The notes: generated by a model not told the origin, from the letters alone. Positions 34,101 through 45,721 are shown, counted from the stretch's first letter. The stretch is DNA of 64,000 nucleotides from Ciona savignyi (GCA_000149265.1 CH003204.1:271535-335534), one strand, 5' to 3'. Translations and numbers: made by a program.

Positions 34101-36174
34101 TTTTAAAATTTAATTTCCAATGTACGTATTTTTATATACCTCATAAAGATTATGAATGTATACCTAGTAAGAACAAATGCTACTTAGAAATGATAGAACC
34201 TGAAAAATATTTAAATCAATAACTTTCATTTCCAATTTAGTTTTTCAGTCTCATATTTTTGACAAAAAAAAAACAATTCAGTTTTTCCGTTGCATATTTT
34301 TGACAAAAACAACAATTCAATTTTTCCTTTGCATATTTTTGACAAAAAAACAAATCAGTTTTTCCGTTGCATATTTTTGACAAAAAAACAATTCAGTTTA
34401 TCCTTTGCATATTTTTGACAACTCCGATTCTGATTAGAAAAGCTACCAACCTGCATTGTTTCAAGAATAGCTTGGCGGGATTTGGATACGTTTTCCAGCT
34501 TCTTTATCGCCACCTTCTGGCCGCGGTAGTTACCTGCATTCAAAGAAAATAAAATCATTCTTTGTCTGTGAAACTGATATCTTGGTACGGTCGTGTGGCC
34601 GAATGGTTAACGCAGTAAAAACGCGCTCTGTGAAAAGTACAACAGGTTTCGAAATTAAAAAAAGTAAATATTGATATCTTGGGGAAGTTGTCGATATGAT
34701 TTGAGTATTTACCTTCAAATACTCGACCGAAACCACCACGTCCAAGCTGAATGGAAGTTTCTAATTCAGCCTCGTCGTCTTCCCAGAAATAAAGCATTCC
34801 GGGAGGACACTGTTCCACACTACGTTCCAGGCGAAGAGATCTTGAGGAAGAAGACCAACGGAAACCGGATCCGGGAGAATCCGCAGCTCCCGCAACGAAC
34901 TGGACCGGGCTCTTCGACGCCCATGACACGGTGGTTGGGCTCAACGCGACCCCGCTGAGTCGGAAGACTTTCCCGGTGTTCCTTGGCGAGTTCGACGGTG
35001 CTACTGAGGTGCTGAACACACTACATCTTCTCACGCAAGACGGAGATAGCGCTTTTGTGAGTCGATCTTTGCTTCTTTGCCCCTTCGGCTGAACGATAAA
35101 AATAAAATTAGAACGCTCATCATGGTTCAGTTGACTTTTCACAACAAAATAAACATCAGAATGAATATTAAATACAAATAAGACAAAATATAATATCATA
35201 TTCGTACGATCGTGTGACCAATTGGTAAGCGCGACTGAAACATATACCAAATATATAAAAACGGTCTTGGGACGAGCACATTCAGGGTTCGAAAGCTAGC
35301 CCTGTAAAAAATCATTGTAATGCGCTATTTAGTTGAATAAACCGGGCAAAACGTACCTGTTGCTTGTAGGAAACAGAGTCGCTTACTCCCAAATGCCGCT
35401 TTCGAGAGCCCAAGGCGAGATACCTGTATGGACTGATGTTCATTTTGGTCGACCGTTTCACAGGAGTAACCCCGTAGTCGACATCTTCTTTTAAATATTC
35501 TGCAATCAATGAATCTGTTTAGCTTTTTGTTTCAACATTTATCATAACTACAAAAACACAGAAAATACAATTTTTTCATGTTTATCCAGTGAATGGGAAA
35601 ACGAAATCGGCGTTATTACATAGGTGATCGTCAGATTACCTGGTGACAACTGTCGAGTTACTGGAGCTATTTCAATATGTTGTATGCTGCAGTCGTTTCT
35701 CCAACTTGGTAGAACCAATATATGTGAATACAATTTTTGTTTGGTTTTAGTAGAACTCATGAATTCACTGAGTTCATGTAATATCTGCCAAGTACCCTGA
35801 CCAAGAACACTAGCTAACGTCCAGTTCCAAAATTGAAACCTTTTGGCTAACGGCGAAGCAATAACCAACGTACTCTTTCTGATATTCCTTAAAGTTAGCG
35901 ACCAAAATGGAACAGTCATTATACCCGAGTCTCGTCGAATTTGAGCATTGTAGGTCGAGAGTATCGGCGTTGAGCAAGCTCCCGGTGATTTGGAAGGAGT
36001 TTGCGGGGTTCGAACACTGCTCGCGACGGACGGACCTAGCACTGAAGAGTTTGCTCGTGGCGACAGCGGGAAAAGCGATTGATCGAAGACGAATGATCTG
36101 GAGGCGGCAGGTTTGGGAGACACGGATCCAAGCAGCCGAGAAAATGAACGAAGTTTCGATATCGGCGATGCCAT
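31123..36174 (-). CDS. MOS: MOS-type Ser/Thr protein kinase, 11 exons
   Basis: Exons: 36174-35925, 35499-35357, 35088-34713, 34533-34451, 33978-33884, 33310-33221, 32933-32768, 32137-32001, 31659-31562, 31478-31362 and 31244-31123, 558 aa. The kinase domain has the glycine loop GRGGFG (about 247-252), VAIKK (Lys 267), the MOS-like catalytic loop HLDLKPSN (Asp 367) in place of HRD, CDFGS (Asp 385), YRAPELL, KADIYSLGI and a C-terminal TRPSAEQAL. MOS activates MEK-MAPK in oocytes and holds meiotic arrest. Compared with human MOS (346 aa) there is an N-terminal extension of some 240 Ser/Pro/Arg-rich residues and an enlarged activation segment of about 73 residues from DFG to APE. The donor of exon 6 (weak GTTCGT) was chosen for frame; the others are standard. 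Confidence 0.88.
31712..31965 (+). repeat. SINE-B copy
   Basis: Head fragment with TTTCGGCCGAAAGGTTGTAG, body CCAGCGGATTAATGAGTTCT, tail GGGGATAAACATGAATATTA. Located in a MOS intron. Confidence 0.7.
32430..32725 (-). repeat. SINE-B copy, with a separate plus-strand head fragment at 32225-32315
   Basis: Left tail TGTGGATAGGATTGGATACT, body CTTACCGAGGCTATTGCAGT and GGCTCAGGCAATATCCGTTA, head at the right. The fragment before it has TCTGACCGAACAGCTTAGTT. Confidence 0.7.
33555..33860 (-). repeat. SINE-B copy
   Basis: GGATAAGATAGGATAGTCAT at the left, GGGTTACCGGAGCTATTGCA, TTTAGTAGAACCCATTAAAC, and the head at the right end. Located between MOS exons 5 and 6. Confidence 0.75.
34240..34425. repeat. 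Minisatellite, about 37-40 bp unit
   Basis: About five units of CATATTTTTGACAAAAAAAC followed by AATTCAGTTTTTCCGTTG in the MOS intron before exon 5. Confidence 0.8.
34583..34672 (+). repeat. Truncated SINE-A copy
   Basis: Intact head TACGGTCGTGTGGCCGAATG, then only CAGGTTTCGAAATTAAAAA. Lies between MOS exons 3 and 4. Confidence 0.65.
35200..35312 (+). repeat. SINE-A copy
   Basis: TACGATCGTGTGACCAATTG head, TATAAAAACGGTCTTGGGAC and GGGTTCGAAAGCTAGCCCTG, then A-run. Lies between MOS exons 2 and 3. Confidence 0.7.
35570..35850 (-). repeat. Decayed SINE-B copy
   Basis: TTCATGTTTATCCAGTGAAT, TACTGGAGCTATTTCAATAT and TTTTAGTAGAACTCATGAAT are recognisable. Located in MOS intron 1. Confidence 0.55.
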
Positions 36175-37037
36175 TTTTTCTCAAGTGTTTTTTTGCTAAA
36201 TAGTCACAAGCTAAAATCTAAATTCTGTATAAAGTATAACAATTTAATTTTTATCCGTATTGAGATTAATTGTAACCGGTCTCCAGTTGCCACGCTTATA
36301 ATTATTGTGTCTAAATCTCAACGTAAATATTCTTAAAGTTAAAATATAAATCATCTGAAGTATAAGTAAAAACTAATTCAAATATCCTTCCGTATTGACA
36401 TACAGAGTAATTATACGCTGCTTCTAGCTGCCACACTTATTCTGCGTACTAATCTGTCGTTATAATCGAACTACTTTTCCCTATTAGACTGCTTGGTTTC
36501 ACAAAAGAAACCTATTCATTAACTTAGTTCCATCATTTTTGATCCCGTACGACTGCAGGAACATAATAGTTTGCGAACTGGAAAAGCTTTTATTTGAAAA
36601 TTAAACAGTTATTTTTTCTCTTCCCGAACTGACACCTTTCAGTAACAATCCATGCACTAAGGATTAGAAGTTTATGTGCCTACCGTCTATTCGGTGATGG
36701 GTTGATAAGAAAAACCCGTGCCTCCAATTAAGATTCACTATCACCTTCAATCTGCTGTTTGCTTAACTCTAAAACAAATTTAAACAGTCCTTACCTAATT
36801 AGATATACGACCGGTAAGGATCATGCAACAATGTGTCTTATTTTATTTAAACAAACACATCGTTATAAACACAGTGTGTATAGGATTTGAAATAAAAATT
36901 ATATATTGATATATATTACATGTAAATCTGCGGGCTAACATATTAAACGGCAGTTTCTTTACCACAATGCTTATTTACAACACATAAATATGAAAGCGAA
37001 GAAAAGTACATTAAGCAAGCGATGACCATAAAACTTA
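36175..37037. other. Intergenic, between MOS (downstream) and the orexin-type receptor (upstream), both minus
   Basis: AT-rich with no exon accepted. TTTATT at about 36842-36847 could be the receptor's minus-strand poly(A) signal. The MOS promoter should also lie here, but no element could be assigned. Confidence 0.45.
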
Positions 37038-40000
37038 TCACAGCGCAACATCGCAGCTATTACGATCTTTAGTGTCATCTAGCGACCGGGCTATAGTTGT
37101 TGATCGACTCGAGTTCACACGGTAGGTGGCGCTCGGAAAACAACAGCTGAACGTCAGGCGGAATTCTTTTCGGAACTGTACTAAAGAACAGAATAAATGA
37201 AGTAACATAAAAACAGCCTGTTAATAATTGACGTTAAGGGTTTAAATTATTTGGACATACTACAAAAAAATCTTAAATGAAATCGACTGTATTTTTTGTT
37301 TACCGGGATAAATTTCGAAATAATGATCGTCAATTAAACGGTTTTATCGATCTATGAATCGATCTCAGTAACAATTCGAACACAAGAAAGTGCAAAATCA
37401 AGTACTGTACAAGGATCACTTTTTTATTCTGGTTTTTATAGAACAGGCGATGGTAGCTTTCACACGTATTGGCAGCCACGTCTGGTTATACCTACACTAA
37501 TGAATTAATTGGATTCTAGGCGTCTTTTAACGATTTTCGTTTAGCCGTCTTTTTCCCAATTTCCATTTTATAGCAGACCCTGTTGCGTGTTTTTATAGTA
37601 AAAAAAAACAATAACTAAACAATCGCGTGGGTTTTTAAAAAATAAGAGTGTTTAAAGCAGGCTCTCAAGCCTGGATAATGGTGCATGGAATAATGGGATC
37701 GGACTTCGGTTCTATTTGATTAAGAGGGACAGACGGGGGCATTCGTACTGTGCCGTTAGAGGTGAAATTCCTGGATCGGCGCAAGACGAATGACTGCGCG
37801 AGCATTTGCCAAGAATGTTTTCTTAAACAAGAGCGAAAGTCAGATTTTTAAATCTTATGTCCATGGCTGTTAACTACTATACAAGGAGAACGCACCATAA
37901 TATACGGTCAAAACGTCAGAAAATTTCGATTTAAAAAAATCATAAATTATAAGTTCAACGCGACCTGCATATACTTACCACTGAAACAGTTGTATATGAT
38001 CGGATTTAGCGCGCTATTCAGATACATTAGTAAGTGAGCGATGGCGAACATGAAGTAAGTCGATTCCCGATGCACAGAGTCGAATACATTAGAAGTTCTA
38101 GAATATAGAATAAACATAACACGACTAAAAGGAGAAATAAGTAAAATTGATTTTATATCTTTTGTTTTGTATTACGAAAGAGAATTCGAATAAAATACCA
38201 ATCTATAAAAAATAAATGAAATCTTTTATATCATGGTAGGGGGTGTTTCTGTAACTTTCTGTTTCCCAAAAAGGTCTTCCCAAACTTTCTATATGTTTTA
38301 TTGCCTGAACCCAGCGGATTATTGGGTTCTACCAAATTGAAGGAACGTGTCTATCATATACAACACATTGCAATAGCTCCGGTAACCCGACGATGGGCGC
38401 GAGGTGATCTGACGATTTCCCGTCCGTTAACCCCCTTGGTTTTCCCATTCACGGGATAAACATGAATATTCGATCCTAACTTAACCCACAAACAACCTTA
38501 TGTTGGGCCACTGTGGTCATTTGGTATTGTAAATCGTCCATTTATGACTCAGGACATTAAATATCGAGAGATTACCTTCGAATAACATCCAGTACCATCG
38601 CGGGGGAATAGCAGAGGAAGTAAACTATGACAAGTGCCACCTGAATGCGACCACTCCTTTTCCGCGACGAAATCAAGTTTCTCTACAAGGAACGAATGCG
38701 GGAGTTAAAATTAATCGATACCAGCTAACATTGTATGTCACCTTTGCTTTGCATTTCCGACAAAAAGTCCGCTGCGATTTCCGCGTTATTATTCTTCCAA
38801 AGGCAGATAAGGAGGCTTGTCTATTTCCGCCGCTTTTCTGCTCAACTGTAATCAAGATGAACGTTAATATTTAGCTTAATTCTAAATCGATGCGCGCGCG
38901 CCGGGAGGTGTCTACTTAATAATGACGAGCGTTTGTGAATATTCTGCTGAAAAACAAAACCTTCACGCCAAAGCGAACGCTGGTGTTTGGATCAAGCTTA
39001 AACCGACATTAGCCTCTTAGTAATGAATCGATATTCGGACAAGCCAATCTACTTACAGATCTTTTTGTAATCCTCAGAATCCCTCTTGACTTTCCAAGCT
39101 CCTGAGTAGAATAACGATTCCTGTTCAGTTGACGTCTTTTGATGAAGATTGCTCGTTTGGTATTGCTGCGTTTAGGGGATTAATTATGGACTAAGAATAT
39201 GTTGAAAATCGCATGACAATTCTCGGCAAAGAGTTCGCTTGGGGTGATTGGTGTTGGTGGGTGTATGGAGTTAGGAAGAGAATGAATGGAATTGAAAACG
39301 GTTCTGGGGTCGAATAACTGGCGTGACTCGCGATTCATGTATCGAATTTCATTAACAAGGTTATCCCGGGTTCAAAACTTCAGTGAAAAAAAAATAAAAA
39401 AATAACGTTTTTAATATCTTATATACGGGATAACGGATAATTGGTCGAACTAACAATTGGCCCTTTAACCGTGTTATGTTTTTTTTTTTTACCCAGATAA
39501 GTTTTGTTTATATAAAGCGGTATATGTATTGGTGGCGTAAAATTTAGCCACTACACTGTACGGGGTTATTTGCAATATTTTTTTTATCGGGACCAGTTTT
39601 AAACCCAAGATAGGCTTGTGACTAGGACTGTTTTTATTTATGATTCGGCATATGTATCGGCCGCGTTAACCATTCGGCCACACGGCCGTTCGGGTTATTT
39701 GAAATATAGAGTAAGGTGCAGTTTAATTGCTTTTGCGACACCAAACTGATTTCTTGATGACAAATTGTTTTTAAACATAGCAGGCCGTGTTTGCCGTTTT
39801 ATGTACAACACTACTTTATATTTGCAATTAACGTCAATGCTAAAGATGAATATGTTCACTTGCGTGGCAAATATGGTAGCTTTTGCTAGCTGGATTCTCG
39901 CAGACATGGCTACAGCGATCGAAAACTTACCGGGAGGTCACGGTTTTTCGCTGTCGGACTGTTGACTTTCGACTTTGTCGGCGAATCCGGCTCGGAGCCC

Positions 40001-43000
40001 GCGCTTGAATGTCGGTATTGATTTTCCGAGACGCTTGAACAGCTGTGACACTGTCCTCTTCGCTTTAATATCGGCTTGGCGTCGTTTGTGTAATGGCCAG
40101 GTATCTGATGATATTGGTGGGGCTAATAAAGGAGAAAATAGGGACGGAGGGAAGGAGGTAAACTGCACACTAAAATGAGGGGGAACGCGGCAGGGTCGAA
40201 GGAAAATTGGTAACTAAAACTATGGGAACATATTTAAACCCTGCATCAAACAATAATCTTAACTCCGGAACTAATGCTAACTTAAACCCCATCCACAAAT
40301 CGAACTCTGACCACCTAATCTTTATTTTAGAATGCAGTTTCCCTCTTTCCCTCATTTAAATCCCCCTCGCGTTGTGACAGAGAGGACTCGGGTTAAAGTT
40401 GGTAATTATCCGGTGAAGTTCGCTTCCCTTACCTTGGTACGCGAGAGCTTGCGAAACACACTGGTGTAAGCGATGGCCATCACTATTAACGGAAGGGCGA
40501 AGCACACAGTAACAAAGTAAACGTGAAACACTGCCCCGTGGAGGAAAGCTGTAGAAAATTGGATTGATTATTGCTAACAAATTACAAATCAAAATTAATG
40601 AAATCTAATGTCTACTCGTGTAATTGTTATGGATTACGCAATGGTAAATTTCAATATGAAAAATGCTTATAAAAGATTGGAAAATGCAATTGTGTTTATG
40701 AACCCTAGTTTGTAATTAAAACTAAAAAAAGATATTTAGTTTGTATTTAAAATTACAAAATATATTTAGGTTGTAATTAAAATTACAAAATACAAAAGTA
40801 TTCAGTTTGTAAATAAAAATCAAATATTTATTCATTTGTATTTATATTGCGTGTACGTATAACGTCTTTACTTGTTTCTTTTACTTATTGCGTATAAGTT
40901 TGCTAAGGAAGATAGGTGGGTTCAAATAAGGATGAATTTATGTCTTACTTGCCCAATGCTCGCCACATGACTTCAAGAGTTCCAGTTCGCTGTAGCCCGG
41001 GAAATCGTCAGTCAGCTCGGTGACGAATACAACCGGACACAGAGTGATAAGACTGAAGAGCCAGATGCAGGCCATGCTTATAAGCGAGTTCTTCGCTGAT
41101 CTTCTACTACGAGCTACCCGGAGAGGGTGGCAGACAACGAACCAACGGTTCAGAGCGATAGCGCCGAGGGAAAGAGAGGATACCGATGTCACAGCCATCT
41201 AAACGTATACACAGTATAGTTAGTAGAGGATGGGATATTCATGTTTATCTCCGTGAATGGGAAAACCAAGGGGGTGTTACTACATGTGCAATCGCCAGAT
41301 CACCTCGCGCTACCATGGGATTACCGGAGCTATTGCAGTGTGTTGTGTACGATAGACACGTTCCTTTAATTTAGTAGAATCCATTAATTTGCTGGATTCA
41401 TGCAATGTCCTTTAAGTCCCTTACCCAAGGATACAACCGACTACATAGCTCCCAGTTTAGTTTCGAATCTGCAACCTTGCTGCTGAAAGGCGACGCATTA
41501 TAACCCACCAATAAAGCTAATTAGATGTACTATTGCCCACAGATACATTGATCCAGTGGTTCTTAAACTGGGTTCGATCGAACCCCAGGGTTTCGATAAG
41601 TCAGTATCAGGGGTTCAGCGGAGATTAGGATAAGTTCACTTTAGGCTCAAGTTTTTTAACAGGTATATTTTGAATTATAACGAAGGGTTCGGTGAATGCT
41701 CGCATAAAACTTGCGGGGGTTCGGTACCTCCAACAAGTTTAAGAACCACTGCATTAATTCTTATATAGTACTGCTTAAGCCTGTTATATTGTCGGTAATA
41801 ACAGTTGCACAAGAGTGTTCGCTTACTTGTAGGTAGGGAGTGAATTTGCACAGGAACTGTCCCACCAACCACGACTCCATGAAATCGACCATCAAAGTCG
41901 GAGGGAGGCATATGATGGTCACCATGATATCGGCCAGCGCCAGATTCAGCATGAAGTAATTGATCGTCGTCCGGAGGTGCTTGCGCCGGAGGATGAACGC
42001 TATTGCTTCGACAAAACATAGAGAACGTGAATCGGAGTGAAAATACGGGCATGCGGTTGTCAATCAATCAACGAAATGGTAAAGGTCGCAGCATTTTTGC
42101 ACATTAGTGTCAATTCTCGTTTTTAACTGTGGGTTTAAAATCGCAGAGTCTCGGTGGTGGGATTTATCATAATTGAATAATAAACCTATAATACATTTTT
42201 AGCCAAAATTTCCTACACATTAAAACCAGGGCACTGCTGTAAAATTACGTGTTGATTATGAGATGCCGAACTCCGCTCCTAAACCGTAGTACTAAAGCGG
42301 GCATGGGCAACATATGAAGGGATTGTGACCGGCCCGCAGAGTTTATCTAACCATACCATGTAATTAAAATATTGAATACTATTAATAAAACAATCCGGCC
42401 CAACAAGAACTTCATTTTCCCACATCTGGCCTGCCGACTAGAGAAGTTGCCCACCCCTGTACTTAAGTATATTACAGGCGAAGAGGGTAGTCTTTAAAAA
42501 TCAAAATTTGCTACAAAAAACGGGGCTCAGTCTACTGAATTATTTGGTTAATTATAAGATGCCAAATCCCGTTTCTAAAGCTTTCGGGTGCCACGACAAG
42601 CAGAGATGACTTTAGCATTTCCTATGTGTGGCACGAGATGAACCATTACTTTTTTTTAATCTTTAATCCGGCAGGTAGAGTGCTTGTGGGAATTACAGCA
42701 TGAAAATTAATCCTCAGTTCCGAAATTATTATTTTTTAACTGCTAAGTACATTGAAGGTGTGTCATAAACGTCTTAGCCAAATATCTGTCGATATTCTAG
42801 GCCTCAAACCAATTGCATATTTGGTGCGATGACGTAGGCTTAGGTTCAAAACCATTGCTTTGGTAGATGTACAGTAGGATACAATATTTATGTTTAATCC
42901 CCTGAATGAGAAAACCAAGGAGGTTTACACACGGGCAATCGTCAGATCACCTCGCGTCCACTGTCAGGTTATCAAAGCTATTGCATTGTGTTGTGTATGA

Positions 43001-44247
43001 TTCATACGTTCCTTTAATTTGGTAGAACCCATTAATTCGCTGGGATAAGTAAATGTCCGTTAATTGGACATAACCGACTAGCTAGCGATCAGTTTTGACA
43101 ATTAGGCCGAATGGTTAACGCGACCGATACATACACCAACTCCAAACGAACCTTGTGAAGAATCCATAATAGTTTTGAAACTTTGGGATAGGACGTAAAA
43201 TGCTTTGAGAAAGCGTTGTGATAGGATTAGGCAACCGGAAAATGCAAATGATAATTCGCCCGACTGTCTGTCCTGCTAACTAGGTCGATTGCAGCCTGAG
43301 CTACGCTGCAAGACAACACATCCATCCGTTTACGGCAGGATATTATCAATTATGACGAACCACGAATGAGGTAATAACTGCTTTAACACGTATGGCGGTA
43401 AAGAGAAAGATGCGCTATGCTATGCATTGTCGTAAAACAAAAGTTGTAAAAATACGAAATCCATTAGTAAGCGGCCATAAATCTAAAGGCCACAGCCCGA
43501 AAACTTAGCCACAGGCATCTAGAATTTCCCCGTTTTTTTCTGTGTGATATGCAACGAAAATTAATACTTCCCTCGTGAAAGTACTGCTTATACTATTTAC
43601 AGTCGTGCGCCCAATACTATTTACTACTACGTAGCCCCGATTGACCTAAATAAGCGTAACGTGTCATGAGAATTTGATAACAATCAAAAAACAATACGAT
43701 GAGAGTTGTTTTACGCAACTAATAGCATATTCTCAAATCGTTGAATGCAAAATTATTTGCCAAATGCAAAATTGTTTTTTAACCGCTGAATGCTTAATTA
43801 AATCAGGCTTAAACTGGTTTAGCTTAGCCGGTTTAGCTTAATCCTTATTTAAGTTAGAACAACAAAAACGGGTTAAAGATCCTGCTTTTGGCGGAAATCC
43901 TGCTTTAGGCTAAAACTAAACAGTTTATCTATTAAGCTTATTCCAAGTTTCTTGATAATACCCTAAATATATTATTTAATATAAATGCATTTAAGAAAAT
44001 AAGTTTACTTTATAATAGTAAAACTTTACTTACTCAAACAGTTTCCGACGATTGATGTTAAAAACACAATGGCGTAGAGAGATATGACGAACCATTCCGT
44101 CTGGGTCGGTTTCAAATAAAACTCCCAAATATCAAAATCTATCTGCGCGACACTGGCAGTGGTAGAGTTTACGCCTTCGCTTAAATTTGCTGAAACGCTG
44201 GTCCGAACAGTAGCTACTGGCGAGCTGGCTAGTGCAGTCGGGTTCAT
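37038..44247 (-). CDS. Orexin/hypocretin-type GPCR, 8 exons
   Basis: Exons: 44247-44034, 42005-41827, 41198-40949, 40548-40433, 40122-39931, 38682-38576, 38097-37979 and 37180-37038, all phases consistent, 439 aa. The Thr/Ser-rich N-terminus has NLS and NST glycosylation sites. TM1 is FVISLYAIVFLTSIVGN. The TM2 block LRTTINYFMLNLALADIMVT and the ICLPPTLMVDFMESWLVGQ segment are typical of orexin receptors. TM3 ends ALNRWFVVCHPL. TM5 has LPLIVMAIAYTSVFRKL. TM6 has VALVIVYFLCYSPAMVLDV and TM7 has LNSALNPIIYN. The tail has a Cys pair that may be palmitoylated. Allatotropin receptors are the nearest alternative class. The DRW of vertebrate receptors is NRW here (about residues 148-150). The promoter lies in the 4.7-kb gap shared with HIF1AN. 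Confidence 0.83.
37641..37843 (+). pseudogene. Degenerate 18S rRNA fragment
   Basis: Recognisable small-subunit rRNA segments occur in the right order on the plus strand: AAAGCAGGCTCTCAAGCCTG, CGGTTCTATTTGATTAAGAG, GGGGGCATTCGTACTGTGCC, TAGAGGTGAAATTCCTGGAT, GGCGCAAGACGAATGACTGC and CATTTGCCAAGAATGTTTTC. It is about 200 nt against some 1,800 for a full gene, has internal deletions and many substitutions, and lacks flanking rDNA. It sits in intron 7 of the orexin-type receptor on the opposite strand, so it is a dead insertion. Confidence 0.9.
38305..38485 (+). repeat. SINE-B copy, head missing
   Basis: CCTGAACCCAGCGGATTATT, CCAAATTGAAGGAACGTGTC, CAATAGCTCCGGTAACCCGA, GATAAACATGAATATTCGAT. Confidence 0.8.
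39340..39695 (-). repeat. Cluster of SINE-A pieces
   Basis: Reverse copies at about 39479-39560 and 39578-39690 (ending CGGCCACACGGCCGT), plus a plus-strand 3' fragment near 39355-39405. Confidence 0.6.
40119..40378. repeat. MITE overlapping a splice acceptor
   Basis: The left part GGACGGAGGGAAGGAGGTAA plus CTGCACACTAAAATGAGG and the right part ATGCAGTTTCCCTCTTTCCC are inverted repeats of the family at 18569. The left edge coincides with the 3' splice site of orexin-type receptor exon 5 (exon starts at 40122). Confidence 0.6.
41226..41510 (-). repeat. SINE-B copy
   Basis: AGGATGGGATATTCATGTTT, GGATTACCGGAGCTATTGCA, TTTAGTAGAATCCATTAATT, head at the right. Confidence 0.75.
41554..41751. mobile_element. 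hAT-like MITE, CAGTGGTTCTTAAAC family
   Basis: The ends CAGTGGTTCTTAAACTGGG and AAGTTTAAGAACCACTG are inverted repeats of the classic hAT form. The flanking 8-mers CATTGATC and CATTAATT match at six positions. Located in a receptor intron. Confidence 0.8.
42298..42459. mobile_element. hAT-like MITE with 8-bp target duplication
   Basis: Starts CGGGCATGGGCAACATATG and ends GTTGCCCACCCCTG. The flanks are TACTAAAG and TACTTAAG. Same family as 11257 and 19783. Confidence 0.75.
42885..43195. repeat. SINE-B (minus) followed by SINE-A (plus)
   Basis: The reverse SINE-B body (TAGAACCCATTAATTCGCTG) ends near 43095. A 5'-shortened SINE-A (GGCCGAATGGTTAACGCGAC) follows at about 43106-43190. Both lie in intron 1 of the orexin-type receptor. 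Confidence 0.65.
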
Positions 44248-44889
44248 GTCGTCTGTCGCAGTTCTTACGCCAAGTAGTCGCTTTATGAGAAGTTGGCGCG
44301 AAGTGTTATTGCCCAGCGTTAATGCCTCTCACTAGAGCAGAAAGAGCAGCACGCTTGCAACGATTCTGTGCGATCCTTTACGTATTGATTCGTCATAATG
44401 CGTCTTATGCTACTTGCATAAAAATAAAGCTCAATCACTTTCGTTCGACATAACTTGCACTGACAGGAGCATCACTGTTCTATTGACCTCTGATAATTGA
44501 TTTCGATTCGTAGGTCGCCTCCGCCAAACTAATCATTAGAAACAAAAGACCACATTTAAAATGAGTTTCATATTATTACTTCGGTGTAATTGCATCCCCT
44601 AGCCAAGACAGAAATTACCTTAAATCCTTGCAATAAGTGCAGATCGATAGCACTACATACTTCAGAATAGTGTACACAAGATAAGCTAAATATTACTCAT
44701 TTGACTATAGACCCTTGTGGCTTACCACTTAAAATATTAATCAACGTTTCACCAATCATTATTTATTCAACACAACTGTCTGTGATTTGAAGGTAGTTTC
44801 TTTAAATTACTGAACCGTGAAATATAGGCGAAATAACATGATGAGGTTTAAAGTTACACCAACACTGTACTATAACAACACCTGGGCCG

Positions 44890-45007
44890 AGTTTTTTTAC
44901 CAAGTTTCGAATTGGAACTCTTGCTGGGATCGTGATTAGGACCGTTTTTTCATATATGAATTGATATATGTATCAGTCGCGTTAACCACTTGGCCACACG
45001 GCCGTAC
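44890..45007 (-). repeat. SINE-A copy
   Basis: TTTTTTTACCAAGTTTCGAA, TATCAGTCGCGTTAACCACT, TGGCCACACGGCCGTACC. Confidence 0.7.
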
Positions 45008-45440
45008 CTATGGGCCGTATTTAAGCAAAGGGGAAATATTATTTTGAAATTATTCTGCTGCCTAGTGGAGACGTATTTTTATAGGTTCGGTATTTTCGTT
45101 TTGATTTTTTTTATAATTTTGTTACGCCATTAAAATATATAACATATTTTTTCGAAAAAATAATCTAATAACGGATTCAATGTAGATGCCTAAAACTTAA
45201 ATTCGCTTACGAATGAAAAATTCAATCCGTCATTCAAAATGGGTTTATTTGAAAATTACTCAATTGCAGAACCCCTAACATTTAGATACCATTGATCTAT
45301 TTAATATAGGACCTCTATGGTTAATGGAAGTTTTATTTTAATACACTATCGTGAAAATGTTTAGAGTGTGCTGGCACAAGTCATATTTTTATTATTCATT
45401 AGAGTGGTTTTCGCTTTGAAGTCAAATTTATTTCCAAGAC

Positions 45441-45721
45441 CAGTGCTTCGCAATTAACTAGTGTACACTGCTGTGCCGCAAGACAAAGCTATAGGTGCCG
45501 ATGGAAAAGAATAATGTTTTTTTAAACACAGTTTTTATCAAATAAAAAAAAAATCGTTTATTACAAATTTAAATATTACTATCAGACAAATCGCTAATAT
45601 AACAACACATGTATATAGCTTGTCAGAAGACCTCCCAGTATATAATTTTAAATGCAATGTGCGGTCATATTTAGTACGTTTCTAAATGTGCCTATAGAGT
45701 GAAAAAAGTTGCGGAGCACTG
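45441..45721. mobile_element. hAT-like MITE, CAGTGCTTCG family
   Basis: Starts CAGTGCTTCGCAATTAACTA and ends AGTTGCGGAGCACTG. Shares the interior GTGTACACTGCTGTGCCGCA with the copy at 18843. Confidence 0.7.

Noticed and set aside
37641..37843. Functional 18S rRNA gene
   Set aside because: Only about a tenth of the molecule is present, with deletions, and no ITS or 5.8S follows.
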